A stretch of 57,446 bases of DNA from an uncultured Nodularia sp. (GTDB lineage Bacteria; Cyanobacteriota; Cyanobacteriia; Cyanobacteriales; Nostocaceae). Positions within the stretch are counted from its first letter, which is position 1. Each line of letters starts with the position of its first letter. A model generated the notes under the pieces. The model was not told the origin of the DNA. It ran no database searches and worked only from the letters and a program-made list of their open reading frames with translations. The DNA lies in assembly GCA_903911355.1 (NCBI GenBank), contig CAIWDD010000084.1, forward strand, positions 1 through 57,446. Reading direction: 5' to 3'. The translations under genes were made by a program, and so were the position numbers. This document shows, in pieces, positions 17,765 to 25,112 of this stretch.

Positions 17765-19960
17765 TCAAGGTAAAGCTTTTATATTGTGCCAATCATCTCT
17801 TTCTAGTATTGGTTTCAAATAAGATTTGACAATAAAACCTTTGTGCTTTTCATATTTATCAAACCAAAAAGCAGGTAGATGTCCTTTGGGTGATTTATCA
17901 AGTTCAAAAACTAATTTATCATAGTCTTTCCAACTAAACGCACCAATACCTAAAAATGCTTTTCCACGCCAACCTAATGCTTGTCCAAACTTACCAATTT
18001 TTTTATTGATATCAGATTTATGAAAAATATCTCTTTGCACTTGGAAACCAAACTTACCTTGACTGTAATGATACCATAACTCATCAATTTGATTGATATC
18101 TTTGGCAAATATCTTGCTAGTGTCGTCTTTAATCTCTCTATTTAATAGCTCTGAAATTATATATTCTGTTTCTGCATCTGCTTCTCTCCATTTCTTTTCT
18201 GCTAGTAGACACTCTAAAAGTTTATAGTTAATTTCAGGGAAAGCAATGGAAATTTCTACTATTAATTTTTGTTTGACAGTTGCTTCTGATACATCATTGG
18301 GGAAGTAATCATCTCTTTCTTGACGCAATTTATTAAGTAAATTATCTGGAGGAATGAGACTAAATTCAGATTTAGCTTTATATTCATAATAGAAACAAGC
18401 CGCATGACCTAGACCATAAATCATTAAGGCTTTAATACCCACTTTTAGGAGTTTATTATTAATGTAACCCAACTTTAACCAATCTATTCCTATATCTATT
18501 ATTTTTTCTCCTAAGAAAATAAAGCCAAATATAAATAAAGCTTCTTGTTTTCTTTCGGGATCATCCATATTAAATCCATAAATATCTGCGATTTGATAAA
18601 CCATTTCTGCCCCTAATTTGGCTATTTGTGGTAGATCAACCCCCTCTGCTCCTAATCCATCTAAAATATTATTAACCGTTGCTACCACATCTCCAATTAA
18701 TTCTAATCCTGCTGCTTGTAAGGATTTATGAATAATTAGTCTCTGTGCTATTTCACGGGGAGTTTTATGTCGGACTCTTGTGATTAATCTTGTAACTGAT
18801 TTACTAGCTGCGTTGAAATTAATATCACAAATAGATTCAGCAATCCATTCTGTTAAATCTTCCCAAGCATCATTATTTGCTGCATTTTTTAGCTTAGATA
18901 ACTCAGGAGTTTCCTTTACTGTTCTATGCAGATTGTTAATATTTTCTGCTTTAATTCTTTTTCTTTCTTCAGGTGACAAAACTGGTGGTTGTTCATCATC
19001 CTCTTCATAACCATCATCCTCTTCATCACCTTTATCATTGTTGTCAGACTTTAAACGCATTTGCCAAATCTTGATGGTTTCATCCCCACTCCCAGAGGCT
19101 AAGGTGCGACCATCCGGGCTGAAGGCTAGTGACCAAACTGAACCTGAATGTCCCGTGAGGGTGGCGATTGACCTCCCGGTGGCGACATCCCACAATTTAA
19201 TGGTTCCATCCCAACTCCCAGAGGCTAAGGTGCGACCATCCGGGCTTAAGGCTACTGAATAAACCCACCATGAATGTCCGGTGAGGGTGGCGATTGACCC
19301 TTGGGTTGCTACATCCCACAGTTTTATGGTTCTATCCCCACTCCCAGAGGCTAAGGTGCGACCATCCGGGCTGAAAGCTAGTGACCAAACTGAACCTGAA
19401 TGTCCCGTGAGGGTGGCGATTTCCTCTTGGGTTGCTACATCCCACAGTTTGATGGTGTTATCCCGACTCCCAGAAGCTAAGGTGCGACCATCCGGGCTCA
19501 AGGCTACTGAGAAAACCCCATATGAATGTCCGGTGAGGGTGGTGATTGACCCTTGGGTTGCTACATCCCACAGTTTGATGGTTTCATCCCCACTCCCAGA
19601 AGCTAAGGTGCGACCATCCGGGCTGAAGGCTACTGACCAAACCCCATCTGAATGTCCGGTGAGAGTGGCGATTAACCTCCCGGTGGCGACATCCCACAGT
19701 TTGATGGTTCTATCCCCACTCCCAGAAGCTAAGGTGCGACCATCCGGGCTCAAGGCTACTGAATAAACAAAACTTGAATGTCCGGTGAGGGTGGCGATTT
19801 CCTCTTGGGTTGCTACATCCCACAGTTTGATGGTGCCATCATCACTCCCAGAAGTTAAGGTGCGACCATCCGGGCTGAAGGCTACTGACCAAACCCAATT
19901 TGAATGTCCGGTGAGGGTATAGTTTAACCAGGGTAAGGGCATATTAACAATCCTTGACAA
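17765..19960 (-). CDS. WD40 repeat / EcsC-like helical / GUN4-like fusion protein
   Basis: A 731-residue three-part protein. Residues about 14-307 are seven near-identical 42-residue WD40 repeats (TLTGHS, then FSPDGRTLASGS, then TIKLWDVAT), enough for one closed seven-bladed propeller. Residues about 308-335 form an acidic linker rich in Asp and Glu. Residues about 410-530 are helical and hydrophobic, with YQIADIYGFNMDDPERKQEA, which resembles the EcsC/DUF697 family. Residues about 581-705 resemble GUN4, the porphyrin-binding regulator of Mg-chelatase: KKWREADAETEYII, INQIDELWYHYSQGKFGF, ALGWRGKA, PKGHLPAFWF. No canonical gun4 is linked. It has no signal peptide and probably acts in the cytoplasm as a sensor or scaffold; that role is inferred. 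The 5' leader holds two inverted repeats. Confidence 0.85.
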   Translation of the reverse strand: MSRIVNMPLPWLNYTLTGHSNWVWSVAFSPDGRTLTSGSDDGTIKLWDVATQEEIATLTGHSSFVYSVALSPDGRTLASGSGDRTIKLWDVATGRLIATLTGHSDGVWSVAFSPDGRTLASGSGDETIKLWDVATQGSITTLTGHSYGVFSVALSPDGRTLASGSRDNTIKLWDVATQEEIATLTGHSGSVWSLAFSPDGRTLASGSGDRTIKLWDVATQGSIATLTGHSWWVYSVALSPDGRTLASGSWDGTIKLWDVATGRSIATLTGHSGSVWSLAFSPDGRTLASGSGDETIKIWQMRLKSDNNDKGDEEDDGYEEDDEQPPVLSPEERKRIKAENINNLHRTVKETPELSKLKNAANNDAWEDLTEWIAESICDINFNAASKSVTRLITRVRHKTPREIAQRLIIHKSLQAAGLELIGDVVATVNNILDGLGAEGVDLPQIAKLGAEMVYQIADIYGFNMDDPERKQEALFIFGFIFLGEKIIDIGIDWLKLGYINNKLLKVGIKALMIYGLGHAACFYYEYKAKSEFSLIPPDNLLNKLRQERDDYFPNDVSEATVKQKLIVEISIAFPEINYKLLECLLAEKKWREADAETEYIISELLNREIKDDTSKIFAKDINQIDELWYHYSQGKFGFQVQRDIFHKSDINKKIGKFGQALGWRGKAFLGIGAFSWKDYDKLVFELDKSPKGHLPAFWFDKYEKHKGFIVKSYLKPILERDDWHNIKALP
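19040..19925 (-). repeat. Seven 126-bp tandem repeats encoding WD40 blades
   Basis: The WD40 coding DNA repeats with a 126-bp period and only scattered differences. Differences concentrate in the two or three codons after TLTGHS and in the loop after WDVAT. Blades alternate between VAF (1, 3, 5, 7) and VAL (2, 4, 6) types, which suggests expansion of a two-blade unit. Confidence 0.85.
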
Positions 19961-20142
19961 AATTAACTTTATGTGGGTTGCCTACCCAGATGGCGATTCA
20001 GGTATATTTGAGTAGAATTTGCCATCTCAATTGTTAAGCAACAATCGACCAAATCAGAATATTTACAAACTATTCTGATTGACTGGTAGCATTTGAAATG
20101 CCTACACAGCAAGCAGATCAGAAAATTTGACAATTATCTCTC
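19961..20142 (-). promoter_or_regulatory. Leader of the WD40-GUN4 gene with two inverted repeats
   Basis: AGATGGC (19988-19994) pairs with GCCATCT (20021-20027). AATCAGAATA (20052-20061) pairs perfectly with TATTCTGATT (20071-20080). Both lie upstream of the leftward gene that starts at 19960. They may be operator sites or leader structures; no factor can be named. Confidence 0.4.
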
Positions 20143-20319
20143 AGAGGATGTTTGATAAGTTTTCAATAGGTAATTTTTATCTTAGGAAACAGGGAACACA
20201 CCGAACACACTGAACACACAAAAAACAATAAAATCCAGTTCCCTCCCCTTACAAAAGGAGGGTTAGGGTGGGTTCAAACAATAGTTGATACACTAATCAT
20301 GACTTGACAAACATCCTCT
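20143..20319. repeat. Dispersed inverted-repeat element, copy B (best-preserved ends)
   Basis: The most complete short copy, 177 bp. It starts AGAGGATGTTTGATAAG and ends CTTGACAAACATCCTCT, so the terminal 17 bp are inverted repeats with two mismatches. Inside are a single GGGAACA-type unit, an ACACCGAACACA stretch, the hairpin (CCCTCCCC / GGAGGG) and a TTGATACACTAATCATGA block shared by all copies. There is no coding capacity, so if mobile it would have to be moved in trans (MITE-like). Confidence 0.85.
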
Positions 20320-20704
20320 CAAACTTACTTATCACCTAAATCCTGTTGAGATGTAGCAGCATCTGGGAATCCGTGCAAAATTTGCTTGATAGTCGCCATA
20401 ATTTATACCATTTATTGCGTGGGATGATTGGGAATTTACAACTACTGCGCAGCCATAAATCTAGTAACAGTGCGTAGCGTCAATGTTACTGAAAACTAGT
20501 CGATATTTAACGTATTTTGAATCAAATTAGACCAATAATATCACATTTGATTTCAAATCATATGTAAATAAATATTTTTTTGATACCTAAGCATCAGTGA
20601 TACTATTTAGGTAATCTTGTCATCTATCTAAAGATAGATTTTTGGGAATATAAAACTATTTAGCCGGTACTGGGTTCAATATTTATGATATCTGGGTAAA
20701 TTTC
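20320..20704. other. Non-coding stretch with small inverted repeats
   Basis: No standard gene. A 24-codon minus-strand frame (20329-20403, MATIKQILHGFPDAATSQQD) ends close to the repeat element and may be a gene start cut off by it. AGTAACA (about 20464) and TGTTACT (about 20487) are inverted repeats. CTATCT and AGATAG followed by TTTTT (about 20630-20645) look like a small terminator. Confidence 0.35.
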
Positions 20705-20706
20705 CT

Positions 20707-20920
20707 GTGTGTTACGCGATCTGCTTGCAGCAGCGTTTCGCGATCGCATCCCGTCAAGATAATCAAATACATGATCTTCGAGTCACACAGATCCCCGACT
20801 TCTGGACAAATTATATGAGATTATGCCAATTATCTAAGAAGTCGGGGATCTTACTCTTTAACAGCAGGGCTTCGCGATCTGCTTGCAGCAGGGCTTCGCG
20901 ATCGCATCCCGTCAAGAGCA
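20707..20920. repeat. Direct repeats flanking a 15-bp-arm palindrome
   Basis: A unit containing GCGATCTGCTTGCAGCAG, TTCGCGATCGCATCCCGTCA and AGA occurs twice, near 20716-20759 and 20874-20915. Between them AGATCCCCGACTTCT (20789-20803) pairs perfectly with AGAAGTCGGGGATCT (20837-20851) across a 33-nt loop. The same palindrome occurs twice more near 55.4 kb. The HIP1 octamer is part of the direct repeat. There is no coding content. Confidence 0.7.
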
Positions 20921-21111
20921 TCGAATATATGATCTTTTAGTCAGATTCATCTGACTTGAGCTTCGAGACAGGGGTTTCTAACCCCCGGCTCCCCTGTAGG
21001 ATCAAACGGAATTTTTCAACCCAGACCAGCTTGCAGCAGATGGCCTGTACCAGTTGGGTAAGTCCTATTGATTTTAGGCGCAGAGATGAATCTAGATCTT
21101 AATAATGGTAA

Positions 21112-21324
21112 TATACTCAAAATATCAAACAAGTAGACCATAAGCTAGGTAGAAACAAAGTTTTTAAATGCCCACATTGCGGAACTGAGATTTCTCGTGA
21201 TGCTAATGGTGCGCGCAATATTTCATTGTGTGCTTTGCAAGCAACGGCCTTCACCGTGACGCGTGATTCTATCGTGCTTTCTGACTCGTCAGAATTGACG
21301 GATGCCGTAGTTAACCGAGTTTAA
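21112..21324 (+). pseudogene. TnpB zinc-ribbon / RuvC-III C-terminal remnant (second lineage)
   Basis: A frame without a start codon runs from 21112 to TAA at 21322-21324 and reads GRNKVFKCPHCGTEISRDAN, then GARNISLCALQA. This is the C-terminal zinc ribbon and the last RuvC motif (RDxNGARN) of a TnpB nuclease. Unlike the relic at 12 kb it keeps a CxxC zinc half-site, so the two come from different TnpB lineages. Only about 70 codons remain, with a stop upstream, so it is inactive. It lies about 190 bp ahead of rpsD. Confidence 0.75.
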
Positions 21325-21510
21325 TCGCTTTGATGAGCTTAAAAATTGCACAAAGTTAAAAGTATTTCCGAGTTGGAATACTACGTCAGCTAATCTACCA
21401 AGATCAAAGTCACCAGTTTCAGATCGGCAAGAATTTCCTGATGTATAATCAGGAAAGTGTCAAAATTCAATGTCTAGTTAAAAGTTAACAGGAATAGATT
21501 AAGGAAACTC

Positions 21511-22119
21511 ATGTCCCGATACAGAGGGCCACGCCTCAGAATTGTACGTCGCTTAGGCGAATTGCCAGGATTAAGTCGTAAAAGTGCTAGACGCGCCTAT
21601 CCACCAGGACAGCATGGTCAGAACCGCAAAAAACGCTCTGAGTATGCAGTTCGTCTAGAAGAAAAGCAAAAGATTCGGATGAACTACGGTTTAACCGAAA
21701 AGCAACTGTTGCGCTATGTGCGTAAAGCTAGACGCGTAACTGGTTCCACCGGACAAGTGCTGCTACAACTGCTAGAAATGCGCTTGGATAACACCGTTTT
21801 TCGTTTGGGGATGGCTCCCACCATTCCAGCAGCCCGCCAACTGGTAAATCACGGTCACGTAACAGTTAACGGTCGCAGAGTCAATATTGCTAGTTATCAG
21901 TGTCGTCCCGGTGAAGTCGTTGCAGTCAGAGACCGCGAAGTTTCCCGGAAGTTGGTAGAAGCCAATTTGCAATATCCTGGATTAGCCAATCTCCCCAGTC
22001 ATCTGGAATTTGACAAAGCTAAGTTAACTGGCAAGGTTAACGGCGTTATTGAACGAGAATGGGTAGCATTACAAGTCAATGAGCTGCTCGTAGTGGAATA
22101 CTACTCACGTCAAGCCTAA
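21511..22119 (+). CDS. rpsD: 30S ribosomal protein S4
   Basis: Primary 16S rRNA-binding protein that nucleates 30S assembly. The sequence [20 protein letters not shown], the S4 RNA-binding motif [20 protein letters not shown] and [17 protein letters not shown] are diagnostic; 202 residues is the expected cyanobacterial length. AAGGAAACT precedes the ATG at 21511. It is monocistronic here, convergent with kdpC, and outside the main ribosomal operons, as is usual in cyanobacteria. Confidence 0.98.
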   Translation: MSRYRGPRLRIVRRLGELPGLSRKSARRAYPPGQHGQNRKKRSEYAVRLEEKQKIRMNYGLTEKQLLRYVRKARRVTGSTGQVLLQLLEMRLDNTVFRLGMAPTIPAARQLVNHGHVTVNGRRVNIASYQCRPGEVVAVRDREVSRKLVEANLQYPGLANLPSHLEFDKAKLTGKVNGVIEREWVALQVNELLVVEYYSRQA

Positions 22120-22174
22120 TTATTTTCCCGAGTCATTGGATTGCGGATTGAATCAATTACCCAATCTCATCGCT

Positions 22175-22201
22175 GCCCCTTTCCCGATAAAGGAGAGGGG
22201 C
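22175..22201. terminator. Hairpin between rpsD and kdpC
   Basis: GCCCCTTTCC (22175-22184) pairs with GGAGAGGGGC (22192-22201), including one G-U pair, around a 7-nt loop. It lies between convergent genes. The C-rich/G-rich arms resemble the hairpin core of the dispersed repeats. There is no T-run. Confidence 0.45.
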
Positions 22202-22225
22202 TGACCAATGGCCCATCACCTAGTT

Positions 22226-22819
22226 CTATTGAGAGTTAATCTCCTGCAAGTCAAGAGCATAATTCAATCGCAAAACATTGACACCCGGCTCACCAAAAAC
22301 CCCTAAAAATCTATTATCAGTATATCGGCTAATTAAAGGTATTATTTCATCCTCTTCCACATCCCGGGCGAGAGCCACTCGGCTCAACTGTTGGCGGGCT
22401 GATCTCAAAGAAATATGTGGGTCTAAGCCAGAACCAGAAGCATAAATTAAATCAGCCAGGGGTTGAATATTTTCCTCTTGTAATTGAGTTGCTCGTTCCA
22501 AAATTCGCTCTAACAGTGCTGGGTTGCTAGGAGCAAAATTACTCCCTCCTGATATCCCAGTGGGGCTGGCTTGTTTTCCTTGGCTGTATCTCACACTACT
22601 GGGACGACCGTGAAAATAACCCTCAGATGTGAATGTCTGACCAATCAAAGCTGAACCAATTGGTTGAGTGTCTAAATTTACAATAACGCTGCCATTGGCT
22701 TGAAAAGGAAAGAAGACTTGACCCATGACCAAGATCCCCAGAGGATAGATGATTGCCGTTAGTAACCAAACCACTAAGGTCATGCGAAAAGCTGTGATAG
22801 TTTCACGAATAAAATTCAT
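22226..22819 (-). CDS. kdpC: Potassium-transporting ATPase subunit C
   Basis: Accessory subunit of the high-affinity KdpFABC K+ pump. One N-terminal membrane segment (TLVVWLLTAIIYPLGILVMG) is followed by a periplasmic domain with the family blocks IGSALIGQTF, YFHGRPSS and ASGSGLDPHISLRSARQQLS. At 197 residues it is full length. It is the last gene of a leftward kdpA-kdpB-kdpC operon. A 128-bp gap and a strong hairpin separate it from kdpB, unlike the tight spacing common in other kdp operons. Confidence 0.96.
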   Translation of the reverse strand: MNFIRETITAFRMTLVVWLLTAIIYPLGILVMGQVFFPFQANGSVIVNLDTQPIGSALIGQTFTSEGYFHGRPSSVRYSQGKQASPTGISGGSNFAPSNPALLERILERATQLQEENIQPLADLIYASGSGLDPHISLRSARQQLSRVALARDVEEDEIIPLISRYTDNRFLGVFGEPGVNVLRLNYALDLQEINSQ

Positions 22820-22934
22820 AAAAATTTATCGGCGGTGAGTTTCTAGTTCAGAAAAGAATTAGTTGACCACAGATGTAGACCCCTGAGCGGCTTCCCATAG
22901 GGTAAACAGATAAACACGGATAATGGGGTCAGAA

Positions 22935-22959
22935 GGTTGGGGCTTTTCTATCCCCAACC
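22935..22959 (-). promoter_or_regulatory. Hairpin overlapping the kdpB stop codon, before kdpC
   Basis: GGTTGGGG (22935-22942) and CCCCAACC (22952-22959) form a perfect 8-bp GC-rich stem. It spans the end of kdpB, whose stop is at 22948-22950. In the kdpBC transcript it could slow ribosomes, attenuate transcription or set an mRNA processing end that lowers KdpC relative to KdpB. There is no U-run, so it is unlikely to be a full terminator. Confidence 0.45.
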
Positions 22960-25071
22960 GGTGGTCGCGATGAGCATATCTATGAATTTAATAGCAAACA
23001 AAGGTGCAATTATTCCACCCAAACCATAAATCAACAGATGGCGCAGGAGCAGTTGATTAGTTTGCAGGTATTTTACCTGTACACCTCTCAAAGCTAAGGG
23101 AATTAAAGCCGGAATCGTCACAGCATTATAAATGAGTGTGGATATGACAGCCGAATTCGCGCTGGATAAATTCATGATATTTAAACCCTGCAGATGAGCA
23201 GCGGTAAAAATGAATGGGATAATTAGAAAGTATTTAGTAATATCATTCGCAAGGGAAAATGTAGTCAGAGCACCACGGGTAACTACTAATTGCCGACTAA
23301 TGCTCACTAGATCAATCACCTTTGTGGGGTCAGAGTCCAAATCTATGATATCGGCTGCTTCTTTAGCAGCTTGACTACCTGTATTCATGACCACGCCGAC
23401 ATTGGCTTTGAGGAGCGCAGCAGCATCATTAGAGCCGTCTCCTATCATTGCTACTACTTTACCTGCTGTTTGTTCTGTGTGGATAATACTGACTTTATCC
23501 TCTGCTGTCGCTTCACCAACAAAGTCATTAACTCCTGCAAGGTTGGCAATTACAGATGTGGTAATCAGGTTGTCCCCAGTCAGTAATATGGTATTGATAC
23601 CCATGTAGCCTAACTGCTGACAAGCCTCGCAGATACCCGGCTTAATTATGTCTTTCAGGTAAATCACACCATAAATTTCCTCATCTAGACAAACCGCCAG
23701 CGGTGTACCTCCCTGTTGGGAAATCTTTTCGCAGACAGAATTCAATTCTGGAGGTGCTTGTCCATTACCCAAACGAATAAACTCTTTAATTGCTGTTACC
23801 GCTCCCTTGCGAGCTTTATGTCCCCGCTCGAAGTTTGTGCCACTCATGCGGGTGTCCTCAGAAAATTTTACCCCTAGGGCTTGGTTGAGGTCAAAGTCAA
23901 GTTGTCCGCCTAAGCTTTGTGCCACTCGGGTAATTGATTTCCCTTCAGATGTATCATCAAATACGCTGGCAGCCAAAGCAATATTAGCCATCTCCTCTAA
24001 TGAATGGCCATTGAGGGGAATAAACTCCTGTGGCAAGCGGTTGCCAAAGGTGATTGTCCCTGTTTTGTCAAGAATCAGGGTGGTGATATCAGCACAAGCT
24101 TCTAGGGCTTCTCCTGAGGTGGCAATGATGTTAAATTGGGCAACCCCATTCATAGCAGCAATACTAATGCCATTGAATAGTCCGCCCATGGTGGTGGGAA
24201 TCAGCGCTACCAACAGGGCGATCAAAATAGGTACACTGACCGGACTCTCCACATAGTAAGCAAATGCCGGCAACGTAGCCACGACTAACAGAGCAACTAA
24301 ACTCAAAACTCCGAGGAAAATCATCAAGGTAATTTCACCCGGTGTTTTACTGCGTTTTGTTCCCGCTAATAAAGCAATCATCCGGTCAATAAACCCTTGA
24401 TCTGGGTCGGATGTAATGCGAACAATCAGTTCATCAGAGATGATATGCGTACCACCGATCACCGAACTGGCAACATTAGTCCCTGATTCTTTCAGTATTG
24501 GTACAGTTTCACCGGTAATGACTGATTCATCTACAGAGGCCACACCCATGATCACTTTGCCATCAGCAGGAATCATATCCCCAGCTACCAAATATATGGT
24601 GTCTCCTGTTCTCAGACTGGTGGCAGGAACTTGGCAAATTGTGCCATCAGGAGCCAGTTTTTTGGCGATCGCCTCTGACTTTGTAGTTTGCAATATATCT
24701 GCTTGGGCTTGCCCCTGTCCTAGTGCCAATGCTTCCGCAAAATTAGCCAGCCAAACTGTGAGAAAGCAAATTCCTGTCAACAAGCCGTAAAAAAGATGTG
24801 GGTGATTTTCTGGGGATGGACCCAATAAGTTGGGCGCAATAGTGAATACTAGGGTGACAAATGTCCCCAGCCAAACCAAAAACATGACTGGATTTTTGAC
24901 GGCATACCCGGGATGCATCTGGATAAAAGCATCCCTCATGGCTCTGATATACAGTTTTTTGCGATTTATCTTAGCTTTTTTGAGGGTGGGGCGGCGATGA
25001 CTAGGTAAAGTTCCCTCCACGCCAGGACGAAAACGTGATGATTTACCTTCAGAGGTAGGTGCAACGTTCAT
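22948..25071 (-). CDS. kdpB: Potassium-transporting ATPase subunit B (P-type ATPase)
   Basis: Catalytic P-type ATPase subunit of KdpFABC; hydrolyses ATP to drive K+ uptake at micromolar K+. It contains the actuator motif DESVITGETVP, the phosphorylation site LDKTGTITFGN, the KdpB nucleotide-domain region FSEDTRMSG and the hinge MIGDGSNDAAAL. The TGET and DKTGT motifs are intact. The 707-residue length is normal; the N-terminus has a basic extension before the first membrane segment. The gap to kdpA is 41 bp. Confidence 0.98.
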   Translation of the reverse strand: MNVAPTSEGKSSRFRPGVEGTLPSHRRPTLKKAKINRKKLYIRAMRDAFIQMHPGYAVKNPVMFLVWLGTFVTLVFTIAPNLLGPSPENHPHLFYGLLTGICFLTVWLANFAEALALGQGQAQADILQTTKSEAIAKKLAPDGTICQVPATSLRTGDTIYLVAGDMIPADGKVIMGVASVDESVITGETVPILKESGTNVASSVIGGTHIISDELIVRITSDPDQGFIDRMIALLAGTKRSKTPGEITLMIFLGVLSLVALLVVATLPAFAYYVESPVSVPILIALLVALIPTTMGGLFNGISIAAMNGVAQFNIIATSGEALEACADITTLILDKTGTITFGNRLPQEFIPLNGHSLEEMANIALAASVFDDTSEGKSITRVAQSLGGQLDFDLNQALGVKFSEDTRMSGTNFERGHKARKGAVTAIKEFIRLGNGQAPPELNSVCEKISQQGGTPLAVCLDEEIYGVIYLKDIIKPGICEACQQLGYMGINTILLTGDNLITTSVIANLAGVNDFVGEATAEDKVSIIHTEQTAGKVVAMIGDGSNDAAALLKANVGVVMNTGSQAAKEAADIIDLDSDPTKVIDLVSISRQLVVTRGALTTFSLANDITKYFLIIPFIFTAAHLQGLNIMNLSSANSAVISTLIYNAVTIPALIPLALRGVQVKYLQTNQLLLRHLLIYGLGGIIAPLFAIKFIDMLIATTGWG

Positions 25072-25112
25072 TTGATCTCATATTCAGGAAATGTTGACTA
25101 ATAACCAATCTT

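Noticed and set aside
19038-19766. Long plus-strand frames with repeated SPLPEAKVRPSGLKA peptides
   Set aside because: Antisense of the WD40 repeat DNA; the minus strand encodes the recognisable protein.
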